From Tenacibaculum adriaticum (lineage in GTDB: Bacteria > Bacteroidota > Bacteroidia > Flavobacteriales > Flavobacteriaceae): DNA of 64,000 nucleotides. The translations under genes and the position numbers were made by a program. The DNA is taken from contig NZ_VNIA01000001.1 in NCBI RefSeq assembly GCF_008124875.1, positions 574,721-638,720 on the forward strand, written 5' to 3'. The notes under the pieces are model-generated. The model was given only the letters and a program-made list of their open reading frames with translations. It searched no databases and had not been told where the DNA came from. How positions within the stretch are numbered: position 1 is the first letter of the stretch; every line of letters starts with the position of its first letter. Positions 43,667 to 50,937 of this stretch are shown here, piece after piece.

Positions 43667-43852
43667 TTATGAAACAGCTTTAAACTCGTGTGTTAAAGGA
43701 CAGCGTTTGCAATTAATGCCTTTTTTTTTGTATTTATTACAACATTTAGTTTTTGGTTTTAAACAATTTGAAGAACAAATTGAATCACAACTTTGTTGTG
43801 GTAAAGAAACTATTGGTGTAATTTTCTTGTTTTCAGTATAAAATACAATCAT
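43667..43852 (-). CDS. Small Cys-rich protein (candidate metal binder)
   Basis: A 61-residue protein with seven cysteines at 22, 26, 30, 37, 38, 48 and 51 and a Lys-rich centre (LKPKTKCCNKYKKKG, then INCKRCP). No signal peptide or membrane helix. A full -7 box (43870-43877) lies 17 bases upstream and a shared terminator lies downstream, so I take it as a real gene and not a shadow frame. The cysteine pattern suggests metal binding. It is divergent from the copper-type receptor operon, which supports a role as a metal buffer or regulator. I do not recognise a named family. Confidence 0.72.
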   Translation of the reverse strand: MIVFYTENKKITPIVSLPQQSCDSICSSNCLKPKTKCCNKYKKKGINCKRCPLTHEFKAVS

Positions 43853-43869
43853 ATTCTAAAAATCTGTGG

Positions 43870-43877
43870 CAAATATA
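43870..43877 (-). promoter_or_regulatory. -7 box of the Cys-rich mini-protein gene
   Basis: TATATTTG on the minus strand, full match to TAnnTTTG, 17 bases before the ATG at 43852. Confidence 0.6.
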
Positions 43878-43878
43878 A

Positions 43879-43899
43879 TTATTTATTTAGAATAAATAA
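43879..43899. promoter_or_regulatory. Palindrome in the promoter region of the metal locus
   Basis: Perfect 9-bp arms TTATTTATT and AATAAATAA with a TAG centre (21 bp in all). It lies directly upstream of the -7 box of the Cys-rich gene, in the -33 to -7 interval where a repressor would block RNA polymerase, and about 49 bases from the opposite box. The size and AT-rich symmetry resemble Fur-type boxes. AT-only palindromes also arise by chance in such a genome. Confidence 0.45.
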
Positions 43900-43947
43900 A
43901 AATAAAAAACAGGTTAAATTTATATTGATAATCAAGAAGCTAAACAG

Positions 43948-43955
43948 TATTTTTG
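43948..43955 (+). promoter_or_regulatory. -7 box of the metal uptake operon
   Basis: TATTTTTG, 24 bases before the GTG start at 43980. The TTG at 43953, where the open frame begins, lies inside this box, so the GTG is the better start. Confidence 0.6.
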
Positions 43956-43979
43956 CATTTCAGTTTAACAATAATTTTT

Positions 43980-44348
43980 GTGATTAGAAGTTTAGGCATA
44001 TACTTTTTTGTTTTTTTGTACATGATTGCTATGTTACGACCTATAGCTCCATTTGTAGAATATGCCATTAACTACGATTATATCTCAAAAGTTTTATGTA
44101 TTAATAAAGACAAGCCAGAACTGAATTGTAATGGTAAATGTCAATTAATGAAAGAACTTAAAAAACAAAAAGACGACGACTTCAAGTCTTTACGAGTTCA
44201 GATGGAAGAATATCCGATTGGGTTTGTTCAGTTAATGAGCTTAAATAATAAAAAACAAATAGTAGCCTATAAAACTCATCAATTTTATTACCAACAAGAT
44301 TATTCTTATCTGTTTGAGTTTTCTACGTTCCATCCACCAACAGTTTAA
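43980..44348 (+). CDS. Small membrane-anchored CxxxC protein heading the metal locus
   Basis: A 122-residue protein from GTG 43980. It has one N-terminal hydrophobic helix (about 5-24, LGIYFFVFLYMIAML), then a segment with Cys40, Cys50 and Cys54 (LNCNGKCQLMKELKKQ), a charged middle and an aromatic tail rich in Tyr, Phe and His. CNGKC-type proteins sit before TonB-receptor genes in other flavobacteria, as far as I recall. A metal or thiol role is inferred from the cysteines and the copper-type receptor downstream. The upstream TTG at 43953 is rejected because it is in the promoter box. Confidence 0.75.
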   Translation: MIRSLGIYFFVFLYMIAMLRPIAPFVEYAINYDYISKVLCINKDKPELNCNGKCQLMKELKKQKDDDFKSLRVQMEEYPIGFVQLMSLNNKKQIVAYKTHQFYYQQDYSYLFEFSTFHPPTV

Positions 44349-44370
44349 ATTTATATATAGGTTTTAAAGA

Positions 44371-44409
44371 GCAAAATCAGTTTGATAATATCAAACAGGT
44401 GTGTTTTGC
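44371..44409 (+). promoter_or_regulatory. Intercistronic nested dyad before the OprC-like receptor gene
   Basis: Inner arms GTTTGATA (44380-44387) and TATCAAAC (44389-44396) around a single A, inside an outer pair GCAAAA (44371-44376)/TTTTGC (44404-44409). No T run follows, so it is not a plain terminator. It may be an operator, an RNA-processing site or a partial attenuator that lowers receptor expression. Confidence 0.45.
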
Positions 44410-44441
44410 TACGCAATTATGTAGAATTTAAACATTAAATA

Positions 44442-46520
44442 ATGAGAAATTTATGGATGATGCTATTCTGCATCTTATCTATAAGCGTGTCTGCACAAAC
44501 TAAAAAAGACACCTTAACAACAAAAAGAATAAAATTAAATGAAGTGGTGGTTAAAGGGGATTTAAACACGAACCCTGTTCACACATCAATAAAAAACGAT
44601 TACCAAAAAAAGGTAATTCAACCTAAAAATGTAGCTGATTTATTTTCTGAAATCAACGGGTTTTCAGTAGTAAAAAGAGGGAATTATGCTATCGATCCAA
44701 TTTTTAGAGCTTCGGTTTACGAGCAATTAAATGTAATGTATGATGGCGCAACTAAAGCAGTTCATGCATGTCCAAACAGAATGGATCCAATAACAACGCA
44801 TATTATTCCTGAGGAAATTTCAAAAATTGAAGTAATTAAAGGTCCTTATACTGTTCGTTACGGAGCTACTTTTGGAGGAATTGTAAATATGGTTACTGAA
44901 GATTATGAAAATCTTGAAAACGGTTTGCACGGAAAAGTTTCTGGAGGATACGAAACGAATGGAAACTCATTTGTAACCATGCTTCAGTTACAAGAGGTTT
45001 CTGATAAGTTTGATATCATAGGAAATGTTGGCTACAGAAACTTTGGAGATTATAAAGATGGAGAAGGAAATAAAATTCCATCAGCATTTAAAAGTACTGA
45101 TTATGGTATCAGATTAGGATACAACATTACAGATAATCAACGTTTACAAGCTCACTGGCGTCAGTCTTTTGGTAGAGATGTAAAACATGCTGCTTTACCA
45201 ATGGATACCGAGTTCGACGATAGTTCAATATTATCATTAGATTATAAAATTCAGAATATCGATAATACACTAAAATCGATTACAGTTAAAGGATTTTACA
45301 GTTATGTAGATCATTTAATGACCAATGCTAATCGTCCAAACTTTCCAATGATGTTTGCTTCATCACCAGTTAACTCAACAACAATTGGAGGTAAGTTAGA
45401 AACTCATTTATTATTAGATAAGAAGATTAATTTATTTGTTGGAGTCGATGCAAATCATATTGAAAGAGAGGGGAACAGAACTCGTACAATCAAGATGATG
45501 AATGGAACGATGTTGCCAACACCAATGGTAAGAGTAGATAAAATTTGGCAAGATGCGTATTTAAATGATTTTGGACTATTTGCTGAAGCTAAATACAGCT
45601 TTTCACCTAAAACATGGTTAACTACAGGTATGCGTGTAGATTTTGTTGATGCTAATGCAAAAGATTTAGAAGTAGATTTTGCAACAATGTATCCTGTTAC
45701 AAAAACAGATGAAACTAATGTAAGTGGAACTATTTCATTAAAACATAAGTTTTCAAGAAAAGCAATTCTTGAAGCGGCTTTTGGTAGAGGTGTTAGAACC
45801 GCAAACATGGCTGAACGCTTTATCAACCACTTTACAGTAGGTCAAGATTCGTATGAGTATTTAGGAAATCCGCTTTTAAAACCAGAGGTTAACAATCAAT
45901 TTGAAATTGGTTTAAAAGGATTGATTGACTTCAATGAAAATGCAGTGTTTAGTTATGAAACTTCTGTATATCATTCCATTTTTGAAGATTATATCTCAGC
46001 AGTGGTTGATCCAACAATTCCAAGTAATTTCATGCCAATGCCAGAGTTTACGAAAGTTTTTGTTAACATTGAAGATGCATCAAAAACAGGTTTTGAAGTG
46101 GCTACAAAACTGAATTTATACCAAGATTATTTTGTAAAAGCAGAAGTAGCTTATGTAAAAACAAAAAACGAAGATTTTAATGAGTCCTTACCGTTAAATC
46201 CGCCATTTACTAGCAAAATTTCTTTAGGTGTTAATAAAGAAAAATATTGGGCAAATGCACAATATAATATGGTTTCAAAGCAAACAAATATTGCACCTTC
46301 TTTTGGCGAAACTGAAACAGATGGTTACCAAATCTTAGATCTTAAATTCGGAATAAAGCCATTGGAGAAATTTACAGTAGGAGTAGCTTGTTTAAATGTG
46401 TTTGATAAAAATTATATCAATCACTTAAATTTTTCTTACAGAAATCAAGCAAACCTACCAATGGCTCCAATAACAGAACCAGGTAGAAATTTCACAGCTT
46501 TTGTACAATATAAATTCTAG
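44442..46520 (+). CDS. TonB-dependent receptor, OprC/NosA copper-receptor-like
   Basis: A 692-residue outer-membrane receptor: signal peptide to SAQ19, plug domain (about 45-155, IKVIEVIKGPYTVRYG-type region) and a 22-strand barrel ending in VQYKF. No carboxypeptidase-like N-terminal domain. In the plug, HACPNRMDP places Cys110 and Met114 as CxxxM; in the barrel, VDHLMTN places His291 and Met293 as HxM. In Pseudomonas OprC copper is held by CxxxM (143/147) and HxM (323/325), 180 residues apart; here the distance is 181. This strongly suggests copper uptake. Second gene of the locus. Confidence 0.88.
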   Translation: MRNLWMMLFCILSISVSAQTKKDTLTTKRIKLNEVVVKGDLNTNPVHTSIKNDYQKKVIQPKNVADLFSEINGFSVVKRGNYAIDPIFRASVYEQLNVMYDGATKAVHACPNRMDPITTHIIPEEISKIEVIKGPYTVRYGATFGGIVNMVTEDYENLENGLHGKVSGGYETNGNSFVTMLQLQEVSDKFDIIGNVGYRNFGDYKDGEGNKIPSAFKSTDYGIRLGYNITDNQRLQAHWRQSFGRDVKHAALPMDTEFDDSSILSLDYKIQNIDNTLKSITVKGFYSYVDHLMTNANRPNFPMMFASSPVNSTTIGGKLETHLLLDKKINLFVGVDANHIEREGNRTRTIKMMNGTMLPTPMVRVDKIWQDAYLNDFGLFAEAKYSFSPKTWLTTGMRVDFVDANAKDLEVDFATMYPVTKTDETNVSGTISLKHKFSRKAILEAAFGRGVRTANMAERFINHFTVGQDSYEYLGNPLLKPEVNNQFEIGLKGLIDFNENAVFSYETSVYHSIFEDYISAVVDPTIPSNFMPMPEFTKVFVNIEDASKTGFEVATKLNLYQDYFVKAEVAYVKTKNEDFNESLPLNPPFTSKISLGVNKEKYWANAQYNMVSKQTNIAPSFGETETDGYQILDLKFGIKPLEKFTVGVACLNVFDKNYINHLNFSYRNQANLPMAPITEPGRNFTAFVQYKF

Positions 46521-46541
46521 TAAAAACAGATAGTATTTAAA

Positions 46542-48893
46542 ATGAAAAACATATTAATAGCTGTTATAGGTATTTTGTTACCTATAACGGCTTTTACACA
46601 ATCTATATATAAAGGAAAAGTTATTGATAAAAATAACAATCCAATAGTTGGAGTATCAATAATTTCTTTAGAAGATAAAAACAAGGGAACTGCAACCGAC
46701 TTTGATGGGAATTTCAGTATTAAATTAACAAATCCTGAAGTAAAAGTATCAACTGTTGGATTTAAAAAAGAGGTAGTAATACTTACAAAAAACTTCAACA
46801 CAATTAAATTAGAAGATAATATTGAAAATCTTGATGAGGTAGTTGTTTCTGCAAGTAGAGAAGTTCAAAAACGTCAAGAAGTTCCAGCTTCAATAGGTTT
46901 GCTAACAGCAAATCAAATTAAAGAAACCAAAGCTTTTGGTATTGAACAATTGGTAAATCAAGTTCCAGGGGTTTTTATGAGTACTTCAAAAGCATCAAGC
47001 AACGAACAACACTTTATGGCTACACGTTCACCAATTTCAACAAAATCATTGTTTTTATATGTTGAAGATGGTTTGCCAATTCGTCCGGTAGCAGTATTCA
47101 ATCACAATGCGTTGTTAGAAATGAACAATACAACATTTAACCGTGTTGAGGTATTGAAAGGACCAGCATCTAGTATTTACGGAAGTGAAGCTATAGGTGG
47201 AAGTTTTAATTTCATCACTAAAAACCCAGAGAAAGAATTTGGAGGATCATTAGGTTTTCAAATTAACGATTTAGGCTTAACTCGAGTTGAGGCAGAAGCA
47301 TCAACAACAGCAAATGATAAATATGGATTCTATGTAGGAGGTCATTATGTACAAAGAAGTAACGGGCCTGTTGGTCATTCAAATTATGAGAAGTTCGCAA
47401 TTTCGTTTAAAAATGTAAATGATTTTTCTGAGGATTTAAAATGGACGAATGCCGTAACTTTTATTGATTACCGTTCGGATATGTCGGGTTCAATTTCTGA
47501 AGATAATTATACTGATGGTAATTATGAAAGTAATCAAACTTTTACTGAAAGAGTTGCAAGAGCATTACGTTTTCGTTCTACTTTAGATAAAACTTGGGAT
47601 GAAAAAAGTAAAACCTCGTTCAATTTTATCTATCGAAACAATGAAATGGATCAAATTCCATCGTATAGAGTTAAACAAAATAGAAATCAAGGACAGTTAA
47701 CAGGAACTGGTACCGGAGAAATTAATTCCAACGCATTTAGAAGTTTTGTAGGTTTAATTCAGCATAAAAAAGATTATGAGTTTGCCAATGCATCTTTAAT
47801 ATTTGGTGTTACTGCAGATTATTCTCCACAAGATTATGTTGCTGAAACTATTAATGTAACTGTAGATACAAATACTCAAAAGAATATTGATTACGTTGTA
47901 AATTTGGGTGATTACATATTAAATTATCAAGCAGACATTTTTAATTATGCAGGATACGCTCAATTTGAAATTTCTCCTTTTAAAAGTTTAAAGTTAACAG
48001 GAGCTATCCGTTATGATGGATTTTCATATGATTATGACAATTTAATTGAACAGTTTTCAGGTGTTGCAGATACCAAAGTAAGCTATACTAATGTTGCTCC
48101 AAAATTAGGATTTAACTACAACTTATCTAAAAACGCAGGGTTATACGGTAATTACTCTGAAGGATTCACTCCTCCACAAACATCAACGTTGTTTAGAAAT
48201 GGAGATAATGATGCTGCAGGAAATACAGTTTTTGATTTAAAACCTGCTAAGTTTGATAATTTTGAAGTTGGAGGTTATTTTACCATTCCATTAAAACTAA
48301 AAGTTGATGTTGCATTATACCAGTTAGATGGTAAAGACCGATTAATTTCTATCAGAAATAATGACGGAGATTATATTCAATTGAACGCTGGTGAAACTCG
48401 TTCTCGTGGAGTTGAATTAGGGCTAAACTACAAAGTTTTAGAAAACGTGTCTGTTTCATATAGTGGAAGCTATGCAAAACACGAATACCTATCATTTTTT
48501 GATAATAATGTTGACTATTCTAATACTGATATGCAAACAGCGCCAAAATATATGGCAATGGCATCAGTAAATTATAAACCAATAAAAGATTTATCGTTAA
48601 CGCTAGAACACGAAAAAATTGGTAAGTATAACACAAGTTTTGAAGGGCAAGCTGTTGTTGGAGTTGATACAAATGGTGATAATATTTTGGGAACTTCAAC
48701 TTACAAAGGACATAATGTTTTCAATTTCAGAGCAAATTATGAATGCAAACAATTTGAAATTTGGGGGCAAGCACTTAATATTTTTGATGAGTTGTATTCT
48801 GTAAGAGCTGGTTATAATATTTATAGCAAACAAAAGGAATATACAGTTGGTAATCCAAGAGCTTTTCATTTTGGTATAAAATATAATTTCTAG
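46542..48893 (+). CDS. TonB-dependent receptor with carboxypeptidase-like N-terminal domain
   Basis: A 783-residue receptor. After the signal peptide (to about residue 19) comes a CarbopepD_reg-like beta-sandwich (about 22-95, YKGKVIDKNNNPIVGVSI..ATDFDGNFSI), a TonB-box region (LDEVVVSASR), plug (about 110-225, RVEVLKGPASSIYGSEAIGG) and barrel ending in GIKYNF. The class usually carries iron chelates or other large ligands. Here the plug has HFM (157-159) and other Met/His sites but no CxxxM. Its gene follows the OprC-like gene by 21 bases. The ligand is not known: copper chelate or siderophore are both possible. Confidence 0.88.
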   Translation: MKNILIAVIGILLPITAFTQSIYKGKVIDKNNNPIVGVSIISLEDKNKGTATDFDGNFSIKLTNPEVKVSTVGFKKEVVILTKNFNTIKLEDNIENLDEVVVSASREVQKRQEVPASIGLLTANQIKETKAFGIEQLVNQVPGVFMSTSKASSNEQHFMATRSPISTKSLFLYVEDGLPIRPVAVFNHNALLEMNNTTFNRVEVLKGPASSIYGSEAIGGSFNFITKNPEKEFGGSLGFQINDLGLTRVEAEASTTANDKYGFYVGGHYVQRSNGPVGHSNYEKFAISFKNVNDFSEDLKWTNAVTFIDYRSDMSGSISEDNYTDGNYESNQTFTERVARALRFRSTLDKTWDEKSKTSFNFIYRNNEMDQIPSYRVKQNRNQGQLTGTGTGEINSNAFRSFVGLIQHKKDYEFANASLIFGVTADYSPQDYVAETINVTVDTNTQKNIDYVVNLGDYILNYQADIFNYAGYAQFEISPFKSLKLTGAIRYDGFSYDYDNLIEQFSGVADTKVSYTNVAPKLGFNYNLSKNAGLYGNYSEGFTPPQTSTLFRNGDNDAAGNTVFDLKPAKFDNFEVGGYFTIPLKLKVDVALYQLDGKDRLISIRNNDGDYIQLNAGETRSRGVELGLNYKVLENVSVSYSGSYAKHEYLSFFDNNVDYSNTDMQTAPKYMAMASVNYKPIKDLSLTLEHEKIGKYNTSFEGQAVVGVDTNGDNILGTSTYKGHNVFNFRANYECKQFEIWGQALNIFDELYSVRAGYNIYSKQKEYTVGNPRAFHFGIKYNF

Positions 48894-48897
48894 TTAA

Positions 48898-50145
48898 ATG
48901 AAAAATAGAAAATTAAATCAGTGGCTTTGGAAGTGGCATTTCATTGCAGGAATTATTTCTCTGCCGTTTGTATTGCTACTATCAATAACAGGAGCTATTT
49001 ATCTTTTTAAACCAGATGTTGAAAAGGAAGCGATTGGGAAAATTCAAAATATTGAAGAAGCGCAAAAACAATCAATTTCGTATCAAAAACAATGGAAAAT
49101 TGCTCAAAAAGAGATGAAAAAGAAGCCAAATGTAATGATATTACAAAATTCATCTACAAAAGGAACTGAATTCATTTCGGGGAAGTTTGGTAATAAAAGA
49201 TCGTTGTTTGTAAATCAATACACAGGGGAAGTTTCAGGAAAATTTAGTCCGAAAGATACTTGGATGTATAAAGTAAGAAAACTTCATGGAGAACTACTAG
49301 GAGGAAAAGTAGGAACCAAAATAGTTGAATTAATTGCCAGTTGGATGGTTGTGTTGATTTTAACAGGTTTATACATTTGGTTTCCGTTTAAAAAAGGAGA
49401 AAAGAAAGGAGTGTTTACCATCCGATTTAAAGAAGGAAAAAGAACTTTATTTAGAGATCTACACGCTGTTGGTGGTTTTTGGTTGTCAATTCTGTTATTA
49501 ATGGTTTTGGCAGGAGGTTTTCCATGGACAGACGTTTTTGGTAGTAACTTCAAAACACTTCAAAAAATAACTAATACAGGGTATCCAACAACTTGGAACG
49601 GACGCGGATTAACATCTTCAATAGCAGAAAAAACACTTTCGTTAGATGATATGGTAATAATTGCCAAAGCACAAAATTTAGAAGGAGAAATAAGTATTGG
49701 TCTGCCTAAAAACGAGAAAAGTACTTTCAGTGTTTCTAATAAAACGGTAAATCTGGAAGCGCAAAAAATGTTGCATTTCGATCAGTATTCAGGTAAATTG
49801 ATTAAAAAACACAATTGGAGTGATGTTGGTTTTTTAATGCGAGGCAGAATGTGGTTAATGGCATTTCATCAAGGTGAATTTGGTGGCTGGAACTGGTGGT
49901 TGATGTTTTTTATAGCTATTGGATTAACACTAATGAGTGTTTCTGCATTGGTTTCTTATTTATACAGAAAATCAAAAGGAACTTGGGGTATTCCAAAAGT
50001 TCCTGCAAGTTTTAAAGTAGGTAACGCCATTGTTGTAATGCTAATTTTACTAGGGTTGATATTTCCGTTATTCGGAATTTCATTAGTATCCATTTATGTA
50101 TATGATTTTATTGTCAGAATAAAATCAAAAAAAATAGCGTTATAA
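48898..50145 (+). CDS. PepSY-associated transmembrane protein
   Basis: A 415-residue membrane protein of the PepSY_TM family. Helices lie at about 15-35, 147-165, 193-212, 338-362 and 385-410, with PepSY-type periplasmic loops between (FINQYTGEVSGKF-like and MLHFDQYSGKLIK). Conserved His in WKWHFIAGI, KLHGELLG and FRDLHAVGGFW could bind heme, as in proposed ferric or cupric reductases of this group. It begins four bases after the second receptor, so it is surely co-transcribed, and may reduce the imported metal. Confidence 0.88.
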   Translation: MKNRKLNQWLWKWHFIAGIISLPFVLLLSITGAIYLFKPDVEKEAIGKIQNIEEAQKQSISYQKQWKIAQKEMKKKPNVMILQNSSTKGTEFISGKFGNKRSLFVNQYTGEVSGKFSPKDTWMYKVRKLHGELLGGKVGTKIVELIASWMVVLILTGLYIWFPFKKGEKKGVFTIRFKEGKRTLFRDLHAVGGFWLSILLLMVLAGGFPWTDVFGSNFKTLQKITNTGYPTTWNGRGLTSSIAEKTLSLDDMVIIAKAQNLEGEISIGLPKNEKSTFSVSNKTVNLEAQKMLHFDQYSGKLIKKHNWSDVGFLMRGRMWLMAFHQGEFGGWNWWLMFFIAIGLTLMSVSALVSYLYRKSKGTWGIPKVPASFKVGNAIVVMLILLGLIFPLFGISLVSIYVYDFIVRIKSKKIAL

Positions 50146-50200
50146 TTGCATGTATTTTAAAACTATTAAAAGATTATAAAAACCAAAAATTAAATATATC

Positions 50201-50743
50201 ATGAAAAAATCAATCTTATCTATCATTGTATTTGCAATCGCGATGGTATTTTCAACTAATGCTGTTGCACAAAAATTTTCATCATTAGATAAAAGTCCAT
50301 TAGATATTGCTGCTTATCCATCAAGTTATAGAGTGTCGGAAAAAGTTATAAAAGTAATTTACAGCCGTCCTCAATTAAAAGGAAGAACTGTATCAAGTTT
50401 AGCAAAAAACGGAAAAGTTTGGAGAACGGGAGCAAATGAAGCTACAGAAGTGGTATTTTATAAAGATGTTACTTTTGGAGATAAACCGGTAAAAGCAGGA
50501 ACTTATACATTATTTACTATTCCAGGAGAGCAAGAATGGACTGTAATTTTAAGTACAGCAAAAAATGTTTGGGGTTCATATATGTATAACGAAAAAGAAG
50601 ATGTCGTTCGTGTGACTGGTAAAGTATCGAAAACAAAAGAAACTTTAGAAGCTTTTTCAATAGTTTTTGATGGAGAAGAAGATGCTTTTAATATGCATTT
50701 AGGCTGGGGAACAACTGTTGTATCTGTTCCTGTGAAAGGGTAA
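50201..50743 (+). CDS. DUF2911 periplasmic protein
   Basis: A 180-residue exported protein: signal MKKSILSIIVFAIAMVFSTN to about AVAQ25, then a DUF2911 domain (KVIYSRPQLKGRTVSSL, WRTGANEATEVVFYKDVTFG, WGSYMYNEKEDVVRV). DUF2911 is widespread in Bacteroidota with no proven role. It lies 55 bases after the PepSY gene and before a terminator, so it is the probable last gene of the metal operon. Confidence 0.85.
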   Translation: MKKSILSIIVFAIAMVFSTNAVAQKFSSLDKSPLDIAAYPSSYRVSEKVIKVIYSRPQLKGRTVSSLAKNGKVWRTGANEATEVVFYKDVTFGDKPVKAGTYTLFTIPGEQEWTVILSTAKNVWGSYMYNEKEDVVRVTGKVSKTKETLEAFSIVFDGEEDAFNMHLGWGTTVVSVPVKG

Positions 50744-50763
50744 TTAATTTGAAATAAATTTAT

Positions 50764-50806
50764 AAAGACCTGATAGTGTTTAAAAACCTGTCAGGTCTTT
50801 TCTTTT
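50764..50806 (+). terminator. Terminator of the metal operon
   Basis: Stem AAAGACCTGA/TCAGGTCTTT (50764-50773, 50791-50800), extended by a TAG/CTG pair, and followed by a T-rich run. The CCTGTCAGGT word is also a common dispersed element in the family. Confidence 0.8.
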
Positions 50807-50842
50807 TCATGAGAATAGCTGTAAATTTGCTGCTTCAAATTA

Positions 50843-50914
50843 TCGTCATTGCGAATAAAGTGAAGCAATCTTTTGAAATAAAGATTACTTCGTCATTTTA
50901 TTTCTGGTAATGAC
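50843..50914. repeat. Imperfect palindromic REP-like element
   Basis: The left half (starting CGTCATTGCGAATAAAG, then GAAGCAATCTTT) and right half (AAAGATTACTTCGTCATT, then GGTAATGACA) are imperfect reverse complements over about 30 bases each. CGTCATTGCGA...GAAGCAATCT is, as far as I recall, a well-known dispersed bacterial element. One copy is seen here, directly upstream of leuS. Confidence 0.65.
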
Positions 50915-50937
50915 AAAAAAGAAATTAATTACAAGAA

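Noticed and set aside
43617..43841. 74-residue plus-strand frame after tyrS
   Set aside because: It lies over the tyrS terminator arm and opposite the Cys-rich gene, which has a promoter; the plus frame has neither promoter nor family features.
43953..43979. TTG start of the CxxxC membrane protein at 43953
   Set aside because: The TTG lies within the -7 box TATTTTTG at 43948-43955, upstream of the predicted transcript start; GTG 43980 is used.
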